The translations under genes were made by a program, and so were the position numbers. From positions 1 to 64,000 of the forward strand of contig NW_025401129.1 of NCBI RefSeq assembly GCF_011075055.1: a stretch of DNA of 64,000 nucleotides, read 5' to 3'. Shown one piece after another: positions 1-11,566 of the stretch. The stretch is from Mangifera indica (taxonomy: Eukaryota > Streptophyta > Magnoliopsida > Sapindales > Anacardiaceae). The notes beneath the pieces are model-generated. The model was given only the letters and a program-made list of their open reading frames with translations. It did not search any database and was not told where the DNA came from. The number at the start of each line of letters is the position of its first letter. Positions within the stretch are counted from its first letter, which is position 1.

Positions 1-297
1 AGGCGCTATTTTATTTTTGTTGTTAAAAATGAAGATAAAAAAGTAATAAAGCGAGGAAATGAAAACGAGGGATTCCTAATCTTTTATACGTAAATATATT
101 ATTATATTATTAAATATTATTAATTTAAAAATAAATAATTATTTTTTATTCAAATTTTAGTTAACTCTTAAAAGTATATTTTATAATAATTTAAAAAATT
201 AAATATTTACTTATAAATTATTATTTTTTTAAAATTTCTATTAGAGATAAGAGAAAATCATAAGTATTAGAGGTAAAATAAAACTTTTGTTAGAAGA

Positions 298-1034
298 AAA
301 TTGGACTTTTCAAATTTGGATATGAATTTGAGTTAAGTTTTAAACTTTAAACTTAGAATCAAGTTAATTTGAATTATCTTTAATTTTGATTAAATAAATT
401 TAATTTATTCTATTTTTTATTTGAATTAAACTTAAATTATAAAATATTTAGCTTTCATTTATTTATAGAATTATCAAAATTAAATTTTTGAAAAATAATA
501 ATTTTATCATTTAGAACTTTTGAAAAACAAATAATTTAGTCTCTTTAAGAATATGAAAATCCTAACCTTATCACCGCCAACTAACTAAAATCTCTCGTCT
601 CAATCACTACAACAAACATTATCATCCCTTAATCCATCTCATGGGGAGCCCAAGAAAATTGGACTTTTCAATTCTAGGATATAAACTTGAGTTAAGTTTC
701 AAACTTTAAATTTATAGTCAAATTAAATTTAAATATTTTTAATTTTAACTCATAAATTCAAGTTATCTTATTTTGTTTTGAATTAAATAAAAGTTATAAG
801 ATATGCAAGCCGACTCATATCTAGACTTATCAAAATCAAACTTTGTTAAAAAATTCCAAGAATGTAAGGAAAAAATAATAATTTTATCATTTAAAACTTT
901 TGAAAAACCAATAATTTAGTCCCTCCAAGAATTTGGAAATCAAAACCTTATCACCATCAACTAAAATCTCACCTCTCAGTCCACCATAACAAGCATCACC
1001 ATCCCTTAACACATCTCATGACAAGCCCAAGAAG
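298..1034. repeat. tandem duplication of a ~370-bp unit
   Basis: Two head-to-tail diverged copies. Unit 1 (about 298-655) and unit 2 (about 656-1034) both begin with AAATTGGACTTTTCAA, continue through GAGTTAAGTTT and a run near ATTTTATCATTTA, and end with a CCCTTAA..CATCTCATG..AGCCCAAGAA block. Copies differ by scattered substitutions and small indels, so the duplication is old. A more distant relative of the sequence that follows unit 2 occurs near 3261-3430. Confidence 0.75.
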
Positions 1035-1586
1035 AAGTCAACATCATCAAATTCTGCTAATGAATTGAATTGTCGGCAAATTAAGATGAAATTTTAATAC
1101 TTTGCCCCGTTAGATTTTATCGACAATTATGAGATTTAGGGTTGAAGTCATTGAATAAGTTTTTGGTGAAAGGTGTCACAACCGCTAAATTTTTTCAGTG
1201 AGTTTTCTAATTTCTATACATCGGGTTAAAAATGAGAATAGTAAACGAAGAAGAAAAAAGTGAAAATAAATGAAAGAAATAAAAAATTAGATAATTTTTA
1301 ACATTATAATAAGTTTTTTTTAATTATAAAAAGAAACTCTATTTGAGTTAAAATATTTTTTTTAAATTGAATTAATTATAATTATACTAAATAAATTAAA
1401 TTTATTTTTTATATAAAATATTATTTTTTATTATCCAAATTACCTTTGTAATATCACTAGTGAAAAAATTGTTGGTTGGAGGTCACACCTTTGACGGGAA
1501 ACTGTGATTTTCCCCATTAAGTAACGACAGGAAGACATTGAAGCACATGGTTCGATGTTCCTTTCATCATACGTATTAATATTAAA

Positions 1587-1750
1587 GATAAAACTATGTG
1601 TACCCACTTTGGGTAACAAATGTGTACACATTTATATGTGTCATCATGTGATTGGATGATTTTGAATTAAGAATAAAACAATAATCAATCATATGATGAC
1701 ACATGAGTGTGTATATATTTGTGTTCCCAAAGTGGGAACACATATATTAC
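1587..1750. mobile_element. palindromic AT-rich MITE, family 1
   Basis: The best-preserved inverted repeat of a family found many times in the window. The left half has AAACTATGTGTACCCACTTT and the right half the inverted match ending in AAAGTGGGAACACATAT. The centre carries ATGTGTCATCATGTGATTG facing CAATCATATGATGACACAT. It has no coding capacity. Family hallmarks are an outer TATGTGTAC, an inner TGTCAT..TGATTGA and a central TTTTGAATTAA..AATAAAA. I could not settle the target-site duplication. Confidence 0.75.
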
Positions 1751-2334
1751 TCTAATATTAATATTAATATTCAACCATATATTTGGTTAGCATTTGCAAT
1801 CTTAATTCAATTATTATTGGCGTAAGCAGTCTCGCATTTGCACATGGCCAGATTTGCACGTGCACTAAATAAACTTGATAAAGCCCACAAGTCGATAAAA
1901 TAATAATTAATTATATAATGATACATATAAATATATAATTATTTGTATATTTAAAATATATATGTATAATATATATATATTTTTTATGTTTTCAAGGTAA
2001 GTTAAACTATATATATTTGTATCAACAAATTAATCTCGTACGATCATGGATTTAGACGAAAAGTGACAACAAAGAGGCGAAATATAATTCTAATTAAAAT
2101 TCAAAGTAAACAAGGTAATTTATTAAATCAATAATCCTTTACAGTAAAGGAAATTAGAGCAAATTTTGTAACTTATAAAAAAATAAAAAAATATAATATA
2201 AAATTATATATATAATTTTATATGTAAATAATATATATTATTATATGATTGAGTATTATTTTATTTTAAATTTAAAATAATTTAATTATATATTAATATA
2301 TAATTAATCATACAAATAACGATTCCAAAAATTA

Positions 2335-2450
2335 AATTCGTGAGTAAACAGTGTCTCATGGGCAAACAGTAAATTTCGTGAGTGGAAAGTCAATTTCGTG
2401 GGATAACAGGTTAACACGTGAGTGAACAGTGCCTCACAAATTTACTGTTT
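2335..2450. repeat. short degenerate minisatellite (CGTGAGTRAACAGT)
   Basis: Four to five degenerate units of about 20-28 bp built on CGTGAGTAAACAGT and CTCATGGGCAAACAGT, interleaved with AATTTCGTG. This GC-richer island stands out against flanking AT palindromes. No gene association is visible. Confidence 0.5.
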
Positions 2451-4649
2451 AGATCCTTATGATTATTTAAAATAAACTATTAATAATAATTATGAAAATA
2501 TCTTCCTATTTTTGAAAAGTACGCATATGCTTCTAATTAAAAAAAACAATATTTTATGTATTTATTTTAAATATATAATTATATATATTTGTATTATTAT
2601 ATATTATTTTATCTTTAATTTAAAATTATTTAATAATGTGATATACATATAAATTTATATAAGATAGTTTTATTGTTAAAAAAAAAACAATCACAAATAT
2701 GCATAATTATTCTAAGCTGGTTTCCCTAATTTTCAAAAGCCATTTCAAACACTCATAAAATTTTTTAGTAATAATTATGAAATAAAAAAAATAGAGAGGA
2801 AATAGTTTTGAGTTATGCTGAACCTGAAGCAATCACATGTGCACTAGGGGTAATGTATCTTGAAGTGGACCATCGTTTTTATAGAAAAATAGGATTTCTT
2901 TTTAAATTTAATATCCAATAAAATATTAAATATAAATCAAAGTAAATTTGATTACAGGCCCTACTGTATTTGTATATAAAATTATGTATATTATTTGTAT
3001 ATATAGTTTTATTATAAATAAAAAGGCAGAAATAGATTAATTGGTAAAGCTTTTTTTTTTTTGGCATCTCCAATTAATATAACCTTTTTTATAATATGTA
3101 ATTTACTAGGAGAAGGCATGAAACTTACATCAGTATCTTTAGCTTCCAATTCTTGACTTTTATTAGGGTTATTGATCTCAATCCGATATTTAGGACATTT
3201 TCATCTTTGTCACCTATAATAATATCACCCTCATCTCTTTTGCCACAAAAAAATTTGTTAAAGAAGTCGACACTATCATATTTTATTGATAAGTTGATAA
3301 TATTAACAATTCATCGATGAACTTTGATGACTTGGCAATATGAGATTTCATCAATGGTGGTGGGGTTTAGGGTTGAAGTCATAAACCAATTTGTCAATAA
3401 AGGTGGCAACTTAGCTCTAAGAGGGGTTCAATTGTCAACAATTTGGCTGTAACTTTGGGACAATGAAGGAGTGGATTAGGGGAAAAAGAGGGTGAAAGTG
3501 AAAGATAGATAGACAAAATGGGTTGTTCTGCAATTTGGATATCTAAATGTTTTCTTTTTTAATTTTATTATTTTTTAGTACTATTGAAAAATGAAAATTT
3601 TAATGAGAAAATAATATCTGAACTTTCTAATACTATGCCTTTTTTCATTTTAGTTGAGAGCGATAAATTTTGTGCAAAAAAAAAAAAAAGATAATTTATT
3701 GAAAGATGCTTTTGGTAGAATGTAATTTACTTTAATTTGATTTTAATAGTTAACAAAACTGATACAATATTAAAAATTGTATAAAGAAAGTTTGAGTTCA
3801 AATCTTTAACGCGTTTGTAAAACCTTAACTTATCTGATATGGTTTAGTCATTATATTTCAGGTTTACCCGTTTAACTAATACAGACAGATTTTCGACTAA
3901 CAAAAAAAAAAATTTACTCTAATTTATCATTTGTATGTGAGCAAAAGTTCACATGAGATTTGTGACGAAGTCACAAGTACTCCAGCAAATATTAATCATA
4001 GAAGTTGAAATAATTTTGTTAATAACAATCATATGTTATAATGTGGCGAAAGTCAATTGGGTGAAGGTAATAAGCTTGTGGTTGCCAATTCGGCGGTAAT
4101 TCATTAACGAAGAAAAATAAAATTAATTTCATTTGATTCAAATTAATTATTTTTTTAATAGGAAAATGCTTTAATTATTGGCCCTCAAAAGGTTATTATT
4201 ATTATAATTTTCCTTAATTATATGAAGAGATACTTATATGGGCTAATCATGAATGTCATTTAACTTTTATACGAAATTAACCATATGGACCAATGGGGAT
4301 GGGCAACAAAATGTCAAAATCTTTTCTGGGAAGCCAAGACCTGAGAGACCTACTGTCACCATCCTCACCTCAATTCCTATTCTCTTATGTCACACACGTC
4401 TAGGTCCCCATAATTTTCGGATTTTCAGCTTTGGATTGCTAACCGCCACATGATTTCTCGTTCACTGGCCCCACTTCTCAACTCTTAAGAAAAAGGAAAA
4501 GCGGTTTCTTAATTTTCCTGCAACACTCTTTTCTTTTGTCCCCTTCTACATTGATTCACTGAAGGTAGATTCGAAGTTAAAGGAACAAAACAACCAGAGG
4601 AAATTTCAAAACAAGTTTCACTCTTTACTTTAATTTTTTTTTCGAAGGA

Positions 4650-7600
4650 ATGGAAATGAAGCTTCTTGTAATGATTCTACCCATGTGGGCTTGTTTTTAT
4701 TCTTTGTTCTCATTTGTCCTTGCTGTCAGACAGGACACAACTGTTTCCAACATTTTTAGTTCTGGTTTTGTTGTTGTGAAGGAACCCATTTCTCAGTTTT
4801 CTGCAAAAATGGAAGCTCAATCTCCAGGTCTGTCAACAATTGCCACTGTTTTTGTTTATGAATGTTGTTTGTTTTGTTTTAAAAGTTCTGTACTTTAAGT
4901 TCAGAAAGGTTAACTTTGAATGTGCTGTTTGTTTGGTTGCTGAGATTATTCAGGGAGAAAGCACCCTAGCAAAACACTAAAACCGATTATGCTCTAGCTT
5001 CTGGGAAAATTTCATTCTTCCAAATACAAACTTTATTTTAAATCTGGTTTTTTCCTCTACCTAGTCTCATTGACTTTCACTCTCAGAACTTTGAAATTAA
5101 AGATACGTATCTAGATTTATGCTTTGCAAGAAGAATTACTAAGTTAATTTCTTTGGAGTTCCAGTTGTTGAATTTTGGCTGTTAATAATATTGGTACAAA
5201 ATGAATTTAGATTTTGAATTTACAATTTTAACTTTTGAAATGTACTTGATGAAATAGTGTATCTGGGTTAAGTTAGTATTTTCTCATAAACTTGTATAAC
5301 TTAAAGACATGATGAACTTGATATATTCTTAATTCTGAGCTGCCTAATCTGTATTTATGCAATTTAACGTTGAGTAAAGATAATGAGAAATAGAAGAACA
5401 TTCATACAAAACTAATTTGGATTTTGGCTGATTAAGCACGAGCCTGTTTGTTTTTGTTTTAAGTGCATTTTTTGTCAGTTTCTTTTCATAATCTTTTATA
5501 TTTGCTAAGGTTGTTTATGTCTCTTTCAGGAAATTCTGAGGTTAGAATAGTGCACCACCAAGACCTGAACAAGAAAATACTTATAGCGCTTGTTGTTGCT
5601 TCCACTCTTCTTGGTGTTCTATTTCTGCTCTTTTTATACTTTTGGATCTATAGATTGAAAACATTGAAGAATTCCAACGGAAAAAGCAAGCAGAACTTTG
5701 GTATCATTCTATTTCATGGATCATGTTGCTTTTGTTCTTATGTTAGTTGTCTAAACCAATTTTTCATCTGTTAATATTCATGTTATGTTTATCTTTTCTT
5801 CTTTACTTGTTACGATATGTAGATTCCGGCCGAGGACTTTCATTGAGTCCAATAATGGGGCGATTTAATTCTTTGAGGACAACAGGCAAGACGGATGCAG
5901 TTGCTGTCATTGAGTATCAGTATATAGAAGCTGCCACAAACAATTTCTGTGAAAATAATGTACTGGGACAGGGAGGTCGTGGGCGAGTCTATAAAGCTCG
6001 TTTCAATGAAAAATCCCTTGCTGCAGTGAAGAGAATTGATGATAGAGGGCAGGATGCTGAAAGAGAATTCGAGGTATTTTTTCGTTTTTCCCAGATTGAC
6101 TTGGATATCTATTTTCTGTGAATTGCTACTAGTGTAACTAATGGTTTTTCTTTTGTGAAAAATTGGATTGCAACTGCAGAATGAGCTGAACTGGTTAACT
6201 AAATTCCAGCATCAGAACATTATTTCTCTTTTTGGTTACTGCATCCATAATGAAACAAGGTTTCTTGTATATGAAATGATGCAAAATGGCTCTTTGGAGA
6301 ACCAATTGCATGGTATAAACTTCTCCTTTATTTTTAATTAACTCGCCATAGATGATGAAAGATTTGAACTTCTAACATATGTGTTGTATTTGTTTGGATG
6401 AACATTACAGGACCTACTCATGGATCTGATCTAACATGGCATCTGCGAATGAAAATTGCTGTTGACGTAGCACGGTAGTGCCTCTTGTCAGCTTCATTAT
6501 TTACTTATTTTCTGCATAGTTTTTCATTTTTAATGTTGGTTTGAACTATTTTACCGAATGCTAGAGGACTAGAATACCTGCATGAGCACTGCAACCCTCC
6601 TGTAGTCCACAGAGATCTGAAATCGTCTAACATTCTTCTTGATTCCAACTTTAATGCAAAGGTAAATATTATCTAAGAATCATGAAATGCAAAGGTATAG
6701 CTTTTACAATGTTAATGGGAATGTTTCTGCTTCTAAGTTTTTGCTTCTTCCAGCTTTCAGATTTTGGCCTTGCAGTGACTGGTGGAACCCAAAGCAAGAA
6801 TGTAAAGCTTTCTGGAACGCTGGGCTATGTTGCCCCAGAGTACCTGTTAGAGGGTAAGCTAATATTTTGTTTGACTGAAGCATGATAGCGGTTGATTCTT
6901 CTGTTGAATATTGCTTTTTAACTTTTCCAAGTCCCTTTATAGTTCTTTATCTGTCTTGTAACCCCTCAAGCTCTATTTTGTGCTATGTTACATGACTGGG
7001 TTCATTAGAAAGTTGCTACTTGTGAGATGACTGTGTTTCAACTTTGAACTTCTAATGTGATTTTTTTTTCTTAAGCCATTGTGCACAATCAAGCTTTTCT
7101 ACAGTCGTGTTGGATACACTGTGCTATTAGAGCCTCTTTGAGCAATCCAAATGTTCTAAAGATTAAAGAGTTGTGATAATATTTGAGTTCTTCCTTTTCC
7201 CTTTGTGCTGAAATTGGAATGGGCTTGAGTTCTCTTAAAATAGATCCATCTTGTTATATTTATCATCTATGGTGCCTCGATATTGATTTTGTAATTCTAA
7301 GTAAAAAAACTAACACGATCATCACTTTTTCCAGGTAAACTAACTGATAAGAGTGATGTATATGCCTTTGGAGTTGTATTGCTGGAGCTTCTGATGGGAA
7401 GAAGGCGGTGGAGAAGACGTCACCAAGTCAATGCCAATCAGTAGTCACATGGGTAAATTTCTTTCAATCACAAAGCAACTGCATTAAAGAAGTCCCAGTT
7501 AGCTGATAATAATTTTTTTTCGCAGGCCATGCCTCAGCTCACTGACCGATCAAAGCTTCCCAAGCTCATGGATCCTGTAATTAGAGACAAAATGGATTTA

Positions 7601-7832
7601 AAGCACTTATATCAGGTAATTATTTCTGAAGCACAATTATTAGAATATTTATATTCCAAAATTTTGCTTCACTTACAAATTTGAGTTTCTTACTTGGAAT
7701 GAACAGGTTGCTGCTGTGGCAGTGCTATGTATACAACCTGAACCAAGTTACAGGCCATTGATAACGGACGTTCTACATTCGCTCATTCCCCTTGTACCTA
7801 CTGAGCTTGGAGGATCACTACGAGTCGCATAA
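4650..7832 (+). CDS. receptor-like protein kinase (At1g80640-like), frameshifted
   Basis: Membrane receptor-like Ser/Thr kinase. Exons: 4650-4827, 5530-5700, 5823-6073, 6180-6312, 6411-6474, 6565-6661, 6754-6853, 7335-7452, 7526-7615, 7707-7832, all GT-AG and phase compatible. The N-terminus is a signal peptide (residues 1-25), followed by a short ectodomain and a TM helix in exon 2. The kinase domain has glycine loop GQGGRGRV (165-172), VK lysine 186, HRD with Asp 283 and DFG at 301. Exon lengths sum to 1328 nt, one base short of a whole frame. After Gly353 (codon 7397-7399) the frame slips, giving 14 aberrant residues and a TAG at 7442. The sequence before and after still matches the family, through the usual [11 protein letters not shown] and LGGSLRVA ends. 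One A lost from GGAAAG explains it. The result is either a recent pseudogene or an assembly error. An intact protein would be about 442 residues. The loop Arg169 replaces the usual aromatic residue. Confidence 0.85.
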
Positions 7833-8514
7833 ACAGCATAAACTTTGCCTTATCAGCACCCAGCCTTTCACACAAATATTTAACCGTGTTTATTGTATCA
7901 GTTGGCATCACATTCTCCAATGCCGGTAGAAGTTCAAACTACAGCACACTCTTCTGTTTTATTCCTGATCATTCTTTTCCAGACAAAAGGTGCCATCAGG
8001 GATTCATATACAGGTAAGATCATGCTAGTTAGAAATTCAGTTTCAATTCGGTACAGCTGTAAATTATATGTGATTGTGTTATAGAACTTGCAATGTAGCT
8101 TCTTTGGTTTAGATTCATGAAATTGGAATACACGTTTGGATGAAATTGAAGAATTCTAATTTCGAATCAGAAGAATGGTAGATAACAGTGCGATGTAAAG
8201 ATTCCAGTATGGTTGAAATATGAATGTCTTATATTCCTGATGTTGATAAGCATTGAAAAGATTTTCTTAAGCTTTTTGATATACAAGATATGAAGTTCTA
8301 AAGCAGTCATCATGGCTGTCAGAGTTAGTGCATCAAAATCTTGCTTTTATTGTTGATGATTCATGGTTTTGAACAGTCTCCTAATTTTACATGAAGGGTC
8401 TTATTATTGTCAATGAAATAGGCCATACATCTTGGGGACCATTGTCACTCTTTCAATCTCAATGATGAACTTCTAGGAGCTCCTTTTGGGTTGTGGATTC
8501 ATGAAGGGATGATT

Positions 8515-8850
8515 CAAGCCAAATTTGTTTGAATTCAAAAACAAGTTTGTTTCGAACAAGTCTAAAGTAAATTCGGCTCAAGCAAACTCAAGTTCAAGTT
8601 AGAAAACTTCAATATAAACTAAATAAAGTGATGTTTTTTTTATTAATATGTATAAAAATAACGTCGTTTTAATCATTTTTTATGCGGCTCAATTTGAATT
8701 CGAACTTGGTTTTCTTCAAGTAAGTCAAGCTTGAGTAACTTTGAGGGGAGTTAATTGAGTTCAAGCTTGACACTTTTCAAATCGAATTAAACTTGAGTTT
8801 AAACAAGTTCAAGTTTGGCTTGGCTCAGATCCAATCTTATCTGGACTCAG
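8515..8850. repeat. dispersed repeat with CTCAAGTT/CGTCGTTTTAAT motifs (copy 1)
   Basis: Region dense in GAATTC, AAGTTC, CTCAAG and GGCTCAA motifs that are partly self-complementary, with AACGTCGTTTTAATCATTTT near its middle (about 8659). A second copy in the opposite orientation lies at about 33640-33940, with the complementary CGATTAAAACAACGTCATTT. It is non-coding and probably a non-autonomous element. Confidence 0.55.
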
Positions 8851-9159
8851 ATGCATTTGCCCGGTTTCCATAGAAAATTTGTCAAGGAGAAGCCAAGTGC
8901 TAGAGGAATGAATCTTGCTTTTAATGTTTCTCTAATTTGACTGGGCAACACCTTAATTTTTTTGACTCTGCCATCCACATTTCACACATACCAAAACCCT
9001 GCACTTTTTCAAGTTACCTGCACCGTTTTCCAGCATCAATCATGTAACTCTATAATAGAGCTCTCAGTACTTCTCTAAATTGTCAACGCTACGAGGAAAT
9101 TTTTTTAAAAAAAAAAAAAACCTTCTCTTATTCATTATTGGAGTTCACAATATATGTAT

Positions 9160-9352
9160 AATAAAAAGTACGGTAAAAAATATAATTTTATATAAAATAA
9201 TAATATATTATTAAATAATTAAATATTATTTAATATATTAATATATAATTAAATAATTTTAAATTAAAAATAAAATAATATTTAATTATTTAATGGTATA
9301 TTATTATTTATATATAAAATTATATATATTATTTTTATACATAATTTTATTA
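9160..9352. mobile_element. AT-rich palindromic MITE, family 1 (degenerate)
   Basis: Almost pure A/T inverted repeat with ATAATATATTATTAAATAAT facing ATTATTTAATGGTATATTAT around a TTTTAAATTAAAAATAAAAT centre. Same arrangement as the better-preserved copy at 1587-1750. Confidence 0.5.
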
Positions 9353-9658
9353 ATAATATAAGATCACCTTTGATAATAGGTTAATAACATGCAGATCCCC
9401 TGAAAGTTGAGAAATTGACACACCAAAATCAACTATAATCAAGACAACAGATGTGCCCAAGTGAGGATTCAATTTGTCTTTTTCAGTAACATTGATTATT
9501 AAGGAAAACAAGGGTTAGATCTATGTCGTTTTTTTCATGTATAATTATTTTGTCCCCTAACTATGGAAACAATTAATCCAAAGTTTAATATATTGAAGTT
9601 TTCGATGTGGGGGGATGCCGACTAATATCTGCAATAAATAACTTTATAATTATTGCTT

Positions 9659-10491
9659 GGCCAAAAGACTTAATCCCATCCCTCCTACGGTTAAATCTCA
9701 AAATTTTACCTTTTTAACTTTCAAATATTTAAACACTCAAAGTTACAGTTTGTTAAAATTTTTAGTTTGGATTAAAAGAAAAATCTTCTTTTAATAATAA
9801 TATTTAAACAAAATAAAAGTTTATATTATTATAATTTTTAATTTAAAAAGCTAACAAATTTTCTCTAAAATTAAGTTTTGAAATATGAGAATTTCCTCTC
9901 TACTTAGGGTTTCAAATTTTGCAAGTGAATTTCCTATGACCGACGATCAATCTCCCTCCCTCCTTGTGACATATCTCCCTTTGACGCTTTCCCTCCAACT
10001 AATGATATTTGGATTTTATGGAATCCAAACGAAAAATCGAAATTCTTCTTTTGGATCTTCATCTTTCAACGAAGTTGGCTTCGTTTGAATAACAATAACG
10101 ATTCAAAGTAAAAGTTTCGACTAGATTCCATCAAATCCAGATATTGTTAGTTCAAGGAAAAACTTCTGAGAGAGAAGTTGTTGGGAGGGAGAGAGATTGA
10201 CTATCATTTGTTAAAAATTTGCCAGCGAAATTTGAAACCCTAGGTTGGGGGGAAATATCACTTTTCAAAACTTAATTTTGAAGGAAAATTATTAGTTTTC
10301 CAAATTAAGGGGGTAAAATAACATAAACTTTTATTTTTTAAATATTATCATTAATGAACGATTTTACCCTTAATTTTAACAAAAAATTTTAACGGATTTT
10401 AGTTAATGGATGAATATTTAAATTTTTAAAAGTTTGAATGTAAGACTTTTGAGATTTTACTATATCTTGAATGGGAATATGTTTTTTGGCC
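9659..10491. mobile_element. Mutator-like foldback MITE, GGCC family, copy A
   Basis: Starts GGCCAAAAGACTTAATCCCA and ends with the inverted TGGGAATATGTTTTTTGGCC. It is flanked by near-identical 9-bp direct repeats, TTATTGCTT (9650-9658) and TTGTTGCTT (10492-10500), as expected of Mutator-superfamily insertion. The interior is itself a long inverted repeat: GGGTTTCAAATTTTGCAAG..AATCTCCCTCCCTCC faces GGGAGGGAGAGAGATTG..AAATTTGAAACCCTA. It carries no transposase frame, so it is a non-autonomous foldback element. Confidence 0.75.
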
Positions 10492-10778
10492 TTGTTGCTT
10501 ACCAATTCACAAATACAAACAGGAAAGGTAACATTTCAATATCAGAATGTTCTTACTGTTTCCTTTGCTCGGCAGCTTCAAGTCTTCTACTCATGAAGTA
10601 TCCTTGCACTCTTTAAGCTTGGCAAAGTCCAAAACAGCATATATGAGACAAGTTTGGGGGATATTCTGAGCATATATAAAAATAAGCTCAACTTCTCACT
10701 GTGGTAATAATTTATATATATTGCGTAGACATGTTTGCTGTGCTAATGGAAGTAGTCTTAAGATTTTAAATACAATTA

Positions 10779-11188
10779 GGCCAAAAGACTTTTTTCCACT
10801 CAGGTTTAGTCTATCGTTAAAGTTAGATTAACTAACTTTTAAAAATCCAAATATTAACTTGTCATCTGGCATTGTTAAAATTTTTTGTTAATTATAAAAG
10901 AAAAATGTTATTTGGAGTGTAATATCAAAAATAAAATAAAATTTTATCTTAGTTTTGAAAACTAATAATTTTTCTCTTAAATGAGTTTTAAAAACTTACT
11001 TTTTTTTCTCTTTTTTAGGGTTTTATTTTTTAATATTATATTATAAAATAATTATTTTACCTTTATAACTAATAAAAATATTTTAACAGAGTTGGATGAT
11101 AGGTGAATATTTAGATTTTCGAAAGCTAATTGGTATCACTTTGATAATGAACTAAATCTTGGATGGAAATAAAATAAGTCTTTTGGCC
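10779..11188. mobile_element. Mutator-like MITE, GGCC family, copy B
   Basis: 410-bp non-coding element with terminal GGCCAAAAGACTT on both ends in inverted orientation. The inverted similarity extends inward for about 150 bp through GGTTTAGTC / GATTTAGTTC and the CAAATATT..ATCTGGCA / TAAATATTC..ATCCAAC blocks. Flanking 9-bp repeats are ATACAATTA (10770-10778) and ATACAGTTA (11189-11197). It lies just upstream of the PADRE gene promoter. Confidence 0.78.
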
Positions 11189-11354
11189 ATACAGTTAATA
11201 CCTAATCAAATGGATACTTTTGTTTATAGAAAACAATTGCATAAAACAAATGAAATATTTTCCTTTGTTTGAATGCAAATTTCCTAAGTAATTACTCCAG
11301 ACTAATTTACTAGATCTCTCATCGATTTTCTTCAAGTGTTATGGCCGATCCAAA

Positions 11355-11364
11355 CTATATAAAA
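11355..11364 (+). promoter_or_regulatory. TATA box of the PADRE gene
   Basis: CTATATAAAA placed 203 bp upstream of the ATG at 11567, which puts transcription start near 11385-11395. The predicted leader then contains two upstream ATGs. Inferred from position and consensus only. Confidence 0.5.
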
Positions 11365-11406
11365 TTCTTAAACCTTGCGTCTTTTCAGCGATATAACCGA
11401 GAAGCC

Positions 11407-11517
11407 ATGAAATATAATATAAGCACGTATTTCTCATCAACAAATTCTCGTCAAATTTCCTTGAAATTTCAGCCACGCCAAAGGAAAATTCTTAATCTCC
11501 TGATATGTTCCCTTTAA
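11407..11517 (+). promoter_or_regulatory. possible uORF in the PADRE gene leader
   Basis: ATG at 11407 with G at -3 opens a 36-codon frame that stops at 11515-11517, 49 bp before the main ATG. A second upstream ATG at 11553 is out of frame with the main start and runs to 11645, overlapping the main coding frame. Together they could dampen translation, if the leader begins near the TATA box at 11355. Confidence 0.35.
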
Positions 11518-11566
11518 TTTGATATTATCTTGTAACTTGAATCCAATCTCATATGTTTGGAAAGCC

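Larger units (their letters stand above)
1..4600. other. intergenic, repeat-rich, no gene seen
   Basis: About 4.6 kb of very AT-rich sequence upstream of the receptor kinase. It holds a tandem duplication (298-1034), a related single-copy stretch near 3150-3450, a clear palindromic MITE (1587-1750), several more degenerate AT palindromes (about 1895-1990, 2170-2320, 2550-2675) and a small 20-bp-type repeat (2335-2450). The open frames here are short, carry no recognisable domain and use no convincing splice sites. Confidence 0.6.
7833..11354. other. intergenic with MITEs, no gene seen
   Basis: Contains the probable 3' UTR of the kinase gene, a dispersed repeat rich in CAAGTTCAAG/CTCAAG motifs (about 8515-8850), an AT palindrome (about 9160-9352) and two GGCC-ended Mutator-like MITEs (9659-10491 and 10779-11188). 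The open frame near 9885-10088 lies inside the first MITE and is not a gene. Confidence 0.6.

Noticed and set aside
9885..10088. 67-codon frame
   Set aside because: Lies inside the foldback MITE 9659-10491 and reflects its inverted-repeat sequence.
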